Shown: piece after piece, positions 1-8,886 of the stretch
How positions within the stretch are numbered: the first letter of the stretch is position 1
Layout: every line of letters begins with the position of its first letter
Assembly (NCBI GenBank): GCA_019352875.1
Contig: JAAAFW010000006.1
Location: forward strand, 575,743 to 639,742
Direction of reading: 5' to 3'
Origin: Pedobacter cryoconitis
Lineage (GTDB): Bacteria; Bacteroidota; Bacteroidia; Sphingobacteriales; Sphingobacteriaceae
DNA: 64,000 bases
Made by a program: the position numbers and the translations under genes
The notes under the pieces: model-generated
Told to the model about the DNA's origin: nothing
What the model saw: only the letters and a program-made list of their open reading frames with translations
Database searches by the model: none

Positions 1-2
1 AG

Positions 3-383
3 AAAAAGATAAGTGCGTTAGGAGATTGGCAGAACAGCCTTACCCTAACTTCTTGTGAAGATATTGGAAATCTAACTATCGAAATTTTGTTCCACCAACC
101 AGAAATATTAGATCAAGTTGTATTTATAGCTGGAGATACACTAACTTTTGAAGAGATGTTTCATAAGCTGGAAGGACTTTTCGATATGGGATTTGATCGT
201 AAGGTATGGGATATTCCTCAACTGGAAAAAGACGCCAAAGACAATTCAGATAATGTTTTTAGCCGCTATAGGCTGGTTTTTACTAATCCAGGCGTTACAT
301 GGCCTTTATCAGACACGTTTAATTATCAAAACAAGATCGCTGCAGTTGGTTTTGAGCGTTGGATCAAAGAAAATATTCTATAG
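3..383 (+). CDS. NmrA-like NAD(P)-binding protein, 3' partial
   Basis: The reading frame is open from the window edge to the stop, so only the C-terminal ~126 residues are present and the start lies to the left. The visible part reads like the C-terminal half of NmrA/isoflavone-reductase-type proteins: an 'LTSCEDIGNLTIEIL' stretch (the usual 'DIG' helix), then 'VFIAGDTLTFEEM', the typical GD-x-LT-x-E motif preceding the substrate lobe. The Rossmann domain is outside the window. Such proteins are soluble NAD(P)-binding redox sensors or reductases, and the substrate cannot be told. A TTG at 87 is an internal leucine codon and not a start. The family call is from pattern recognition only. Confidence 0.6.
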   Translation, partial: KKISALGDWQNSLTLTSCEDIGNLTIEILFHQPEILDQVVFIAGDTLTFEEMFHKLEGLFDMGFDRKVWDIPQLEKDAKDNSDNVFSRYRLVFTNPGVTWPLSDTFNYQNKIAAVGFERWIKENIL

Positions 384-491
384 GGGTCTACCTCCCCGAA
401 ACTGTGTATCTGCTAAGGTCGATCTTATCACCAGGATATTGATAGCATGAAGCTAATGCACTATCTTTATGATCGCAGAATTTTTTATATT

Positions 492-1229
492 ATGAAAAGA
501 TATCTTTTACTACTATTATTATTCACGACATTATCTGGATATGCTCAGAATACGATCAATAACTACAAATATGTATTGGTGCCTGAGCAGTACAGTTTTT
601 CTAAAGAAATTGACCAGTATGGCCTAAACAACCTAACTAAGGACTTGCTGGAAGAAAAGGGTTTTAAGGTTTATTTTGATGATAAAAATCTCCCGGCTGA
701 GATAGCTAATGATAGGTGTAAGGCAATGAATGCCGATCTTATAGAGAAAAAAGGGATGTTTACAACGACACTTACGCTGATATTAAAGGATTGCCAGGGG
801 AATGTAGTCTTTAAGGGTAAAGAGGGTAAAAGCAGAGAAAAGGAATTTAGAACTTCTTACAATGATGCTTTAATAAAAGCCTTTGAGTCCTTAAATGAGT
901 ATCCCTACACTTTTACCGGTGAAGCCCGAAAGGTTGAAAGTGTAAAAGCATCTGAGGTTGCTGTAGTTCCCGCAAATCAACCGGCGGGAGCAGCTGAAAG
1001 TACCGATCCCTCGGGAACATTATATGCCCAGATAACAGAAAATGGTTTTCAGTTGATAGACACCGCGCCAAAAAAAGTGCTGACTCTTTTTAAAACCTCT
1101 ATACAGGATTGTTTTATCGCAGATGATGGACAACATAAAGGCATAGTACTGAAAAATGGAGGGAAATGGTTTTTTGAATATTACAGTAATGACAAACTGA
1201 TCTCTAAAGAATTACTGATTAAATTTTAA
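492..1229 (+). CDS. secreted protein of unknown function
   Basis: 245 residues from the ATG at 492. The frame is open further upstream, to an ATG at 447, but only the 492 start puts a clean signal peptide first (MKRYLLLLLLFTTLSGYAQ, cleavage after the final Gln). The mature protein has a first module (about 20-140) with alternating strands and helices. A low-complexity Ala/Pro/Ser linker follows at about 160-180, then a C-terminal module (about 180-245) with 'GTLYAQITENGFQLIDTAPK'. I recognise no catalytic motif. It is probably periplasmic or on the outer membrane. It stands alone between the NmrA-like gene and a terminator hairpin at 1254-1281. Confidence 0.7.
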   Translation: MKRYLLLLLLFTTLSGYAQNTINNYKYVLVPEQYSFSKEIDQYGLNNLTKDLLEEKGFKVYFDDKNLPAEIANDRCKAMNADLIEKKGMFTTTLTLILKDCQGNVVFKGKEGKSREKEFRTSYNDALIKAFESLNEYPYTFTGEARKVESVKASEVAVVPANQPAGAAESTDPSGTLYAQITENGFQLIDTAPKKVLTLFKTSIQDCFIADDGQHKGIVLKNGGKWFFEYYSNDKLISKELLIKF

Positions 1230-1253
1230 TCTTTGAGGTAAAATGGATCGTTG

Positions 1254-1281
1254 AAGGGTATCTGAAAAGACACCCTTTTTC
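1254..1281 (+). terminator. Rho-independent terminator after the secreted protein gene
   Basis: A 10-bp stem with one A/C mismatch (AAGGGTATCT paired with AGACACCCTT) closes a GAAA tetraloop and runs into TTTTTC. It lies 24 bp after the stop at 1229, in the correct orientation. Confidence 0.75.
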
Positions 1282-1450
1282 TTTATCTGTTAAACCTGTT
1301 TTTTCGAATTTATGAAGATTATTATAAGTTTTAATATACTTAAATAGCTTGTTGACAGCTCGGCAATGTAAATGAATGTTACGAAGTGTAAATCAAAGCG
1401 ACAATTTGTTAATGAGCGTTAAAGTGCAGATTTAACAGGATTTACATCTA

Positions 1451-1458
1451 TACATTTG
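1451..1458 (+). promoter_or_regulatory. candidate Bacteroidota -7 element (TACATTTG)
   Basis: TACATTTG matches the Bacteroidota -7 consensus TAnnTTTG exactly. It is 52 bp before the ATG of the GLPGLI gene, a suitable distance for a short leader. A matching -33 TTTG is not clear; TTTA at 1431 is the nearest candidate and is spaced slightly too close. Confidence 0.35.
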
Positions 1459-1510
1459 GATAAAGATGACTCTGGCTAATGGTATCCGGAGTTAATAAAT
1501 AACAATCCTT

Positions 1511-2479
1511 ATGAAACATTTTTTAATCTGGATAATGGCGGCAACAACCATTTCCAGCTATGCCCAAACCGCCGACAAAGTGCTGGCAAGAGTGACCTAT
1601 AATTTCAGTCATCTTCGGGATACGACTAAAAGAGATCAGATACATACCGAAGAAATGCTGCTTATAATCGGGAAAAATGTATCACTATATACCAGTGCTT
1701 TTAATGTTGCTCAGGCTGGGGAAATAAAACAGATGATGATGAAGCCGGAAGCACAACAGGGCTCCTTTATGTCTGTTAGTTCAAATCTCCGGTCTACCTT
1801 ACCTGCAACTGCTGGCGGTAGTTTTGAAAATATTAGTATACCTACTTTAACGGACTATTACTTCTTTTCAAAAACGCATAAATTCTATACAAAAGAACAA
1901 TTGGATAGGCCATACCTTGTTGAAGAAGATGCGCCGAAGATTAATTGGAAAACTACCAACGACACGATTAGCTTTTCTGGTATAGTCTGCCAGAAAGCAG
2001 AAGCGTACTTTAGGGGTAGAAACTGGACTGCCTGGTATTCAGAAGAATTACCTTTTCAAAGTGGTCCCTGGAAGTTAAATGGTCTTCCTGGATTAATTAT
2101 AGAGGCTTATGATGAAAACAAAGAAGTACAATTCAAATTTGCCGGGATAGAGAAAGCAAATCCAGCAACTTCATCGGCACCGGATAAAAGTAAGTCAAAA
2201 ACTGCCGGAATGCAGCCGGAAATGCGGAACTATATCAATGATTTAGACTCTTATCTTGGAGATGAAATTAAACTTCCGGAAAATATCATCAGAACAAATT
2301 TATCGGGGATAAACAAGCTTAAAAAAGCAATGGAAAAAGATCCTGAAGGTTTTTTTAAGTCTCGGATGGATACTGCGCCCGTCGTTTCTGGCAGAACAGC
2401 TATGTCAACTGTTTCGATGACCGCAGGGTTCACTATTGGAACTCAGGAAAATAATCCAATTGAGAAGCCTGAAAAATGA
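1511..2479 (+). CDS. GLPGLI family secreted protein
   Basis: 322 residues with a signal peptide (MKHFLIWIMAATTISSYAQ). The family-naming hexapeptide GLPGLI is at residues 191-196, preceded by 'AWYSEELPFQSGPWKLN', as expected for this Bacteroidota family. The residues before it ('DTISFSGIVCQKAEAYFRGR') also fit, including the single Cys usually found there. Members are small exported proteins of unknown function, almost always encoded next to a TonB-receptor-like beta-barrel. That is the case here: its last four bases (ATGA) overlap the start of the barrel gene, so the two are probably translationally coupled. The C-terminal ~90 residues are Pro/Ser/Lys-rich and probably flexible. Confidence 0.9.
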   Translation: MKHFLIWIMAATTISSYAQTADKVLARVTYNFSHLRDTTKRDQIHTEEMLLIIGKNVSLYTSAFNVAQAGEIKQMMMKPEAQQGSFMSVSSNLRSTLPATAGGSFENISIPTLTDYYFFSKTHKFYTKEQLDRPYLVEEDAPKINWKTTNDTISFSGIVCQKAEAYFRGRNWTAWYSEELPFQSGPWKLNGLPGLIIEAYDENKEVQFKFAGIEKANPATSSAPDKSKSKTAGMQPEMRNYINDLDSYLGDEIKLPENIIRTNLSGINKLKKAMEKDPEGFFKSRMDTAPVVSGRTAMSTVSMTAGFTIGTQENNPIEKPEK

Positions 2480-5136
2480 ACAAGCAATGTTTGTTTACGG
2501 CATTTTTAATACTGGGACCGCTTTTATGTGTTTTTGGACAAAAGCAGATAAAAGGAAAAATTATCGATGTAAAAGGTGAGCCCATTGCTGCGGTAACACT
2601 TACCTTAAAAATGAAAGATGAGCGCATTTTAAGTTTTGGTTTTTCAACAGAAAAAGGACTATTCAATTTAACTATGCCCGAGCTCAACGAGGAAGTGTTT
2701 CTAATTGCAACTGCAATCGGCTATGAAAAGAAAACTATCACAATAGCCAAAAGTCCGGAGAAAGATTATGAGATAGTTTTGCATGAAGGTGAAATTAACC
2801 TCAAAACTGTGCAAATTAAAAATAGACCTGCATTAGTAGTTAATGGAGATACACTCAATTATACAACGGCCGATTTTAGTAATGCACAGGACCGGACGAT
2901 TGCAGACGTGCTAAAAAAGTTGCCTGGTATGCAGGTAGAGGACGATGGTAAAATAAAGTTTAATGGAAAGACTATCTCTAACCTATATATAGATGGCGAT
3001 AATATGCTAAACGACAGATACAATGTTGGGACAAAAATTCCGCATGGAGCGGTATCTAAAGTTCAGGTTATAGAAAAGGATCAGCCAATTAAGCTACTGC
3101 GAAAAAATAACATAAGCCAGGATGTGGCCATTAATTTAGTCATTAAGAATGAAGCAAAGTTGGATATTATGAAAGAGATTGGCTTAGGTCTTGGTACGCC
3201 AAAGAAGGTTGATGGAAACTTAACCATGATGTCGTTCGGTAAAAAAATAAAATTCATTTATAATATTACCGGAAATAATATCGGTTCGGACCCCGGTATT
3301 GAGATTACTGCACATAATGGGAACAATTATGGAAATGAGAATAATAAACCATCAAATTTCCTTTCAACCGGGACTGGCGGTAACCCTCCACTGCCACAAA
3401 GCAGGTATTTATTCAATAAATCGGAATTGATAAACCTGAACAATTTTTATAAGATCAATCAGGATCTTAATGCTAAAGTCAATTTCTCTTACTTATATCA
3501 TCAGGAAAACCAGAATATCAATACTTCTTCGGATACTTATTTAAATAACGGGCAAACAGTCAGATACAGCGAGGCGCAGCAAAACAAAATTATTCAACAG
3601 AAATTACATGCAGATCTGAACATTACAGGTAATACTGATAGTTATTTCTTAAGTAATAGTTTCAGGGTGAATTATGAACCTAAAAGAATAAATTCGGATG
3701 TAATTATTAATCATGCTTATGCAGATCAGGTACTTAAACAGAAGTTTTTTGATGTTTCAAATGAACTGAACTATAGAAAAAAGCTTAAATCATCATCGAA
3801 TACGATTAACTTTTATTCGTATCTGAACAGTACTACACAACCAGAATCCCTTAAAATACGACCTGGATTGAATGACTCTATTTTAAATAGTGGACATCCC
3901 TATGCCGGTTTAAATCAGCAGTTGAAAATACCAACTTTGTTTACTGACAATTATCTGTCGTACGGTGTTGCCAACGGCCGGTTTACCCAGTACTATAAAA
4001 CTGGATTCAGCATTCAAAATCAACAGTTTATTTCAGATTTGTATATTGTTCAGAACAACGATACAGATGAGGTTGTGAAGAATATGAATAATGATTTAAA
4101 TTGGCTTAAGTCTAAAATATACACTGAAGCTACTTACGAATATAGTGGCCAGATGCTAAAAGCGACGCTTAATCTGCCTGTTGGTTACAATCGTATTCGG
4201 TACGATGACCCGGGTAAAGAATTGGATAAATCCTTACACAGGATATTTGTCAATCCATCTGTAAACCTTGTCTATAAGCTAGGATTGGAGAATTATGTGT
4301 CTGCAGATTATAGTTTCAACAATAAGTTAGGCGGAATAGATGATGTTTACAAAGGTGGTGTTTTAAAAAACTACAGATCACTTTTTGCTAATGACGCACC
4401 TGTTTCCGAACAAAATAATCATCATGCTGGTGCAGAATTTAAATTTAAAAATTCTTTACAGATGTTCATGTTTGGCATTTCTGCCGGCTATGAGTATACT
4501 ACATTCAATACTATTTCTTCCTATATTTTAGCTGATAATCTGCAAAAGAAAATAGTACTGCCCATTAAAAACCAAAGCAGTACATGGTCTTTCGGGGTAA
4601 ACGGAAGTAAATACCTATTTGATATCAGAAGTACGGTAAACGGCTCAGTAAATTACAGCCTTAATAAATTTAAACAGATGCAAAATGGTGAATTTGAGCC
4701 TTTTAGAACTTCGACTATTTCTTATACAGGGGGTGTAGAATCCAGATTAACAAGCTTTTTAAGCTGGTCATACAGGGGCACCTTTTCCATTACCAGTAAT
4801 AGCGGTGGGAATAATACTCAAGTGAGAATAAATCCTAAACAACTCAATCAAAAGTCGACTCTAACAACTACTGCATTTAAAAGCTTATTCATTTCCCTAT
4901 CCGGCGAACATCGGTTTATTCAGCAAGCTGGTCAGTCAGATTTGAGCTATTTATTTGCAGATTTCAACTTGCGGTATGTTTTTGTGAAATTTAAGACAAA
5001 TCTGGAATTTGGTGTTACCAATCTTACCAATATTAAGAACTTCGAAACCATCGATTTTTCTCCGAATGCACAGAGATTATCGAGTTATCGCATTCCAGGA
5101 AGGATGATGATGGTTAAGTCTACATTTAACTTCTAA
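2476..5136 (+). CDS. TonB-receptor-like outer membrane beta-barrel, GLPGLI partner
   Basis: 886 residues with a signal peptide ending 'LLCVFGQ'. The order is a carboxypeptidase-regulatory-like beta-sandwich (about 24-105, 'IKGKIIDVKGEPIAAVTL'), a plug-like domain (about 115-230, with 'DVLKKLPGMQVEDDGKI' and 'NLYIDGDNML'), and then a long barrel ending in Phe. The plug is divergent from classical siderophore receptors, which is normal for the receptor that accompanies GLPGLI proteins. It overlaps the GLPGLI gene by 4 bp and is the last gene of that two-gene operon. The substrate is unknown. Import of a peptide or small molecule, or an assembly role, are both possible. Confidence 0.85.
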   Translation: MNKQCLFTAFLILGPLLCVFGQKQIKGKIIDVKGEPIAAVTLTLKMKDERILSFGFSTEKGLFNLTMPELNEEVFLIATAIGYEKKTITIAKSPEKDYEIVLHEGEINLKTVQIKNRPALVVNGDTLNYTTADFSNAQDRTIADVLKKLPGMQVEDDGKIKFNGKTISNLYIDGDNMLNDRYNVGTKIPHGAVSKVQVIEKDQPIKLLRKNNISQDVAINLVIKNEAKLDIMKEIGLGLGTPKKVDGNLTMMSFGKKIKFIYNITGNNIGSDPGIEITAHNGNNYGNENNKPSNFLSTGTGGNPPLPQSRYLFNKSELINLNNFYKINQDLNAKVNFSYLYHQENQNINTSSDTYLNNGQTVRYSEAQQNKIIQQKLHADLNITGNTDSYFLSNSFRVNYEPKRINSDVIINHAYADQVLKQKFFDVSNELNYRKKLKSSSNTINFYSYLNSTTQPESLKIRPGLNDSILNSGHPYAGLNQQLKIPTLFTDNYLSYGVANGRFTQYYKTGFSIQNQQFISDLYIVQNNDTDEVVKNMNNDLNWLKSKIYTEATYEYSGQMLKATLNLPVGYNRIRYDDPGKELDKSLHRIFVNPSVNLVYKLGLENYVSADYSFNNKLGGIDDVYKGGVLKNYRSLFANDAPVSEQNNHHAGAEFKFKNSLQMFMFGISAGYEYTTFNTISSYILADNLQKKIVLPIKNQSSTWSFGVNGSKYLFDIRSTVNGSVNYSLNKFKQMQNGEFEPFRTSTISYTGGVESRLTSFLSWSYRGTFSITSNSGGNNTQVRINPKQLNQKSTLTTTAFKSLFISLSGEHRFIQQAGQSDLSYLFADFNLRYVFVKFKTNLEFGVTNLTNIKNFETIDFSPNAQRLSSYRIPGRMMMVKSTFNF

Positions 5137-5255
5137 CATTTAAAGAATTTTCTAGCCATTATGACCTATTTGTAACCTAGATTGGGTTTTATAATTCCGG
5201 GCTAAAGTGGTAATTTTATCCTGGAAGTTAATCATGAACTTATTCAAAATTTACG

Positions 5256-5762
5256 ATGGAGATTATTGCCGCTCGATTAGAAGATATTAGCCAGATTATG
5301 CTCATTATTGAGCAAGCGAAAAGTATTATGCGAAAGAATGGTAATCAAACGCAATGGATCAATGGATACCCGTCGAAAGAAATTATAGAAGCAGATATTC
5401 GTAATCACCATGCTTTTGTATGTGTAGTAGATGCGGAAATTGCAGGTTACTTTTGTTTTATAATGGGAAGTGATCCCGATCCAAACTATAAAGTAATTGA
5501 TGGAGGCGCCTGGCTCAATAATGCGCCATATGGTGTTATACACAGGCTAGCGTCATCAGGTACAGTAAAAGGGATTGCAAGAAAAGCATTCGAATTCGCT
5601 TTTAGCCGCGTCAATAATGTCAGAGTTGATACGAATCATGATAATATTCCGATGCAAAATTTTCTGAAAAACAGTGGCTTCGCTTATTGTGGAATCATAT
5701 ATGTAAGCGACGGAACTCCCAGAGATGCTTTCCAGAAAATAATAGCCAACGATCAGATTTGA
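5256..5762 (+). CDS. GNAT family N-acetyltransferase
   Basis: 168 residues, no signal peptide, hence cytoplasmic. The GNAT fold is visible as an N-terminal strand-helix (MEIIAARLEDISQIM), a central beta-hairpin ('AEIAGYFCFIMG'), and an acetyl-CoA-binding region 'HRLASSGTVKGIARKAFEFA' at about 96-115. In that region the usual R/Q-x-x-G-x-G/A is represented by the GTVKGIA turn. The final 'RVDTNHDNIPMQNFLKNSGF' is the typical Asn-x-x-M/A-x-x-x-Y/F-x-K-x-G-F motif. The substrate (small molecule or protein N-terminus) is not predictable. It is a stand-alone gene between the receptor operon and the first LytTR gene. Confidence 0.88.
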   Translation: MEIIAARLEDISQIMLIIEQAKSIMRKNGNQTQWINGYPSKEIIEADIRNHHAFVCVVDAEIAGYFCFIMGSDPDPNYKVIDGGAWLNNAPYGVIHRLASSGTVKGIARKAFEFAFSRVNNVRVDTNHDNIPMQNFLKNSGFAYCGIIYVSDGTPRDAFQKIIANDQI

Positions 5763-5820
5763 GATTAGTCGTCTGACGACATCCATGACTAGATATAATT
5801 AGGGGAGGAATACAGCTAAA

Positions 5821-6708
5821 ATGCAGGAAATAACAGGACCAGGTAAACAGATGTATCTGTATGATATTTATCAGCTGAATAAGACTGCGAAAATGGCTGG
5901 TTTATTATTTTTAGGGACCTTGTTGTTCCTTTTCCTTTTTAAACCTTTCGTTGTTAACGAAGCAGAGCTTAAATATTCCTATCTATTTACCTGTTTAGTG
6001 CATGCTGTATCCCCGGCAGTTATATTTATTGGTTATTTTAGGATTGTGGGTTATATTAAAAATGAAGATTTACTAAACGATAGACAGCTAACTTTTCATC
6101 TGGTTTTTTCTTTGGCCAGTGTTTTCTTGATTATCGGGGTGGTAAGCTTCTTGTTAAGAGACTTGATTTATAATAATTCAGATAACTGGTCTTTGCGTTA
6201 TTTCTGGGAGGAAATTAGAAATACCTATTTGGCCGGTGGCTTGTTCAGTTCGTATTTCCTATTTGCAAATTATTATTTCCGGTCTCAGAAAAACCGTAAG
6301 CACGAGTATAATCTTCAGGAAATCAAAGAAAATGATACACAAGTACAGCCAGATGTAGTTTTCATTAAAGCACATGTTAAAATGGATGATTTCAACTTCA
6401 ATCCTTCGGCGTTTTTGTTTGCCCGTGCTGAAGGAAATTATATTGAAATAACTACGCGAAATAATGACGGGTTAAAAAAGGAACTCAAAAGGATTTCGTT
6501 AAAACAATTTGAGTTACAGATTTCCGGTATTGGTAATCTGATCAGATGTCACCGGACCTATCTGATTAATATCCGACAGGTAAATCATGTAACAGGTAAT
6601 TCACAAGGATACTTGCTGTCTTTTCAGGGAACGGCAGACAAAATTCCAGTTTCCAGAGCCAATCTGGAGATTTTTGACCGGTTATATCTAGAGAAAGGAA
6701 TGAATTGA
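5821..6708 (+). CDS. membrane-bound LytTR-domain transcriptional regulator
   Basis: 295 residues. The N-terminal half holds about four transmembrane helices (around residues 23-43, 55-77, 92-115 and 135-155). A short charged linker follows, then a LytTR DNA-binding domain at about 195-290, with 'FLFARAEGNYIEI', 'RISLKQFELQI' and 'IRCHRTYLINIRQVNHV'. There is no receiver domain, so signalling would pass directly from the membrane part to the DNA-binding part. This one-component layout is common in Bacteroidota. The next gene starts 86 bp downstream on the same strand. What it senses and which promoter it binds are not visible. Confidence 0.88.
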   Translation: MQEITGPGKQMYLYDIYQLNKTAKMAGLLFLGTLLFLFLFKPFVVNEAELKYSYLFTCLVHAVSPAVIFIGYFRIVGYIKNEDLLNDRQLTFHLVFSLASVFLIIGVVSFLLRDLIYNNSDNWSLRYFWEEIRNTYLAGGLFSSYFLFANYYFRSQKNRKHEYNLQEIKENDTQVQPDVVFIKAHVKMDDFNFNPSAFLFARAEGNYIEITTRNNDGLKKELKRISLKQFELQISGIGNLIRCHRTYLINIRQVNHVTGNSQGYLLSFQGTADKIPVSRANLEIFDRLYLEKGMN

Positions 6709-6794
6709 TTTTTAGACGATTGCTGTTCATCACAAACTTTAGTTCCTGGTAACAAGCTTCGATCACAATGATAGGCTTTGACTAATTTTGACAG

Positions 6795-7991
6795 ATGAAT
6801 TCTCAAATAAATCGCATCTCAAATACCTTACGCTGTCCCTGGCTGGATTATTTACGCGGCTTTCTAACCTTACTAGTAGTCGCACATCACTCCTCATTGG
6901 CCTACACTACTTTTGCTAGTTTTAACAAAGAAATGTACGTCAGTTCAACTAATCCTGTTGTTGACATTACACGTTGGCAGGGAATGGATTATTTTGAGGA
7001 CTTCAATGATATTTTCTTTATGGCTCTTATGTTTCTGATAGGTGGGATCTTTTTAATGAACAGTATTCAAAAAAAAGGGCAATCAATGTTTATTTCTGAT
7101 AGATTTTATAGATTATTTATTCCATTTCTATTTGGCTCGACAGTGCTTATGCTCATTGCATACTGTCCGTCTTATTATCTTGCACATGGGAATTTTCACT
7201 TACGTAGCTATATCATTGATTTTTTTACCGTTGAGTCCTGGCCAGCAGGCCCAATGTGGTTTATCTGGCTTCTGTTTTTATTTAATCTGGTTTTTGCAAT
7301 TTTATTTCCTGTGATCAAATCACCTGTGATCAGGATAGGGCGCAGCATCGGTAATTATGCGCACAGCCCATTAAAAATTATCCTGGTTTTCTACCTGATC
7401 GCGTGGTTAAGCTATGTTCCAATGGTAATGTTGTCTGGTGCCGGAACCTGGACCGGGGTTGGACCCTTCGATTTTCAGGTATCCAGGGTTCTTCTGTATT
7501 TCAGTTTTTTCTTCATTGGTATTGTTCTTGGTACTTCCGGTATTGATCAGGGTATCTTTGGGGAGAATAGCTTATTCGTTAAGAAATGGTTTTTATGGGT
7601 ATCCGGATGCATTTTAACTTATTTATTGCTGAAATTTATTGAAGCACCATTAACCCTTATTTATAAGCAGCGAAAGTTGAGTGAAATACAAGCCTTATTA
7701 ATTTACCGTTCAATATGGACATTGTCTTGTGTGTTCAGCAGTTTAGCGTTTCTAGTCTTGTTCCGAAAAGTATTTAATTCTATCCACCCCTGGTGGCAAA
7801 AGCTCTCTGAGAATGCCTATGGTATTTACCTGATGCATTATATTTTTGTCGTCTGGTGCCAATTTGTTCTAACCTATACAGATCTGCCTGTACTTGTTAA
7901 GTTCACTCTTACATTTATTATTTCAGTCGGGGCAAGCTGGGCTGTGAGTTATATATTCAAGAAAAACAGAAGGCTTGCGCAGATGTACTAA
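6795..7991 (+). CDS. acyltransferase family (acyltransferase 3 / OpgC-like) membrane protein
   Basis: 398 residues with about ten to eleven hydrophobic helices. The N-terminal 'PWLDYLRGFLTLLVVAHHSS' (about 14-33) carries the R-G and His-His features of the acyltransferase 3 fold, in which the His is the presumed catalytic residue. 'YGIYLMHYIFVVWC' near the C-terminus is the standard late helix of this family. Members transfer acetyl or succinyl groups onto sugars, glucans or cell-surface glycans across the inner membrane. The acceptor is unknown. It follows the membrane LytTR gene on the same strand and could be under its control. Confidence 0.85.
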   Translation: MNSQINRISNTLRCPWLDYLRGFLTLLVVAHHSSLAYTTFASFNKEMYVSSTNPVVDITRWQGMDYFEDFNDIFFMALMFLIGGIFLMNSIQKKGQSMFISDRFYRLFIPFLFGSTVLMLIAYCPSYYLAHGNFHLRSYIIDFFTVESWPAGPMWFIWLLFLFNLVFAILFPVIKSPVIRIGRSIGNYAHSPLKIILVFYLIAWLSYVPMVMLSGAGTWTGVGPFDFQVSRVLLYFSFFFIGIVLGTSGIDQGIFGENSLFVKKWFLWVSGCILTYLLLKFIEAPLTLIYKQRKLSEIQALLIYRSIWTLSCVFSSLAFLVLFRKVFNSIHPWWQKLSENAYGIYLMHYIFVVWCQFVLTYTDLPVLVKFTLTFIISVGASWAVSYIFKKNRRLAQMY

Positions 7992-8013
7992 TCTTTTAAT
8001 CTTAACCTTTCAT

Positions 8014-8036
8014 CGGTGAAACGATAGTTTTCACCG
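8014..8036 (+). terminator. hairpin between acyltransferase and CPBP genes
   Basis: A perfect 8-bp stem (CGGTGAAA with TTTCACCG) encloses a 7-nt loop, 22 bp after the acyltransferase stop. The following bases (GTTGAATTTCT) form only a weak U-tract, so it may be a weak terminator or a 3'-end stabiliser. Confidence 0.4.
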
Positions 8037-8074
8037 GTTGAATTTCTAATGCAACTTACAGGTGAATAGTTTTA

Positions 8075-8830
8075 GTGAAAATTATAAAAGATATGTCACT
8101 ATTCACACCACTTGTTTGGGTTCTCATGATCTTGCCGCTTCTTGGCATTGCATTTATCAATTCAGAAAAAGGTCAGCTAAAATATCTGATCTTTTTTATC
8201 CTGTATTTTTTATTCGATTGTTACATTCAACAATTGGCCAGCGAGTTTATAAGCCTTAAATTCATTGGCCTCAGGTTTAGTTGGGCTGGAAAGATTTTAA
8301 GTCTGGCTATCTCCATGGCAATCATTTACTCGGTTTCTAAGTCCGATAGACAGGATATCGGTTTTACAGTGAGAACAAATTCCAAAAACCAGATTAAATC
8401 CGGCCTTTCAATCTTCTTTGGATTTTTACTGTTTGATTTTATTTTTAAAATGATTTTGTTTCCGAAAGGAGGTAGTTTTGATTTAGAAACATTTGCTTTT
8501 CAGGCAACAATGCCCGGATTAACTGAGGAACTCGTTTTTAGAGGAATCAATTTATGGTTGCTGGATAAGGTATTTCCTCCAAAATGGACATTTAAGGGAG
8601 TGAAGTTTGGTTGGGGGTTTATTATTGTTACGGTTTTGTTTGGGCTTATTCATGGTGTGTTGCTAACGAATAATTATGAATTTAAATTTGACTTGGTGAC
8701 AATTGTTTACTTGTCCTTAATTTCGTCGCTAAGCTTAGGTATACTCAGAAAGCTCTCAGGAAGTGTTATTTATTCCGCTTTGGGCCACAATACCATAAAT
8801 ATAATGAATGCCATCATCAGAATTTTATAA
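8075..8830 (+). CDS. CPBP family intramembrane metalloprotease
   Basis: 251 residues from the GTG at 8075; an ATG at 8093 is the alternative start and I cannot decide between them. About six to seven transmembrane helices. The CPBP (Abi/Rce1) motifs are intact: EE-x-x-x-R as 'EELVFRG' with Glu151, Glu152 and Arg156, then 'LIHG' with His193, and a final 'GHN' with His238 (numbered from the GTG). These residues form the active centre in this family. Members cleave prenylated or membrane proteins or serve in immunity to self-made peptides. No bacteriocin gene is visible here. Hairpins bracket it on both sides, so it is probably its own transcription unit. Confidence 0.88.
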   Translation: MKIIKDMSLFTPLVWVLMILPLLGIAFINSEKGQLKYLIFFILYFLFDCYIQQLASEFISLKFIGLRFSWAGKILSLAISMAIIYSVSKSDRQDIGFTVRTNSKNQIKSGLSIFFGFLLFDFIFKMILFPKGGSFDLETFAFQATMPGLTEELVFRGINLWLLDKVFPPKWTFKGVKFGWGFIIVTVLFGLIHGVLLTNNYEFKFDLVTIVYLSLISSLSLGILRKLSGSVIYSALGHNTINIMNAIIRIL

Positions 8831-8849
8831 TTGAAATAGGTTCGGTTAA

Positions 8850-8871
8850 CTCCCAAATTTATCTTTGGGAG
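8850..8871 (+). terminator. hairpin between CPBP and histidine kinase genes
   Basis: A perfect 8-bp stem CTCCCAAA/TTTGGGAG with a 6-nt loop, followed by CCTTTAAAT, 19 bp after the CPBP stop. It ends 15 bp before the kinase ATG. It can act as a terminator for the protease gene or, if transcribed with the kinase, as a leader hairpin close to the ribosome entry site. Confidence 0.45.
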
Positions 8872-8886
8872 CCTTTAAATATAATA

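Noticed and set aside
8062..8259. A 65-codon frame overlapping the start of the CPBP gene
   Set aside because: It lies in another frame of a gene whose family motifs are clear, and has Cys/His/Arg-rich composition typical of an out-of-frame translation.
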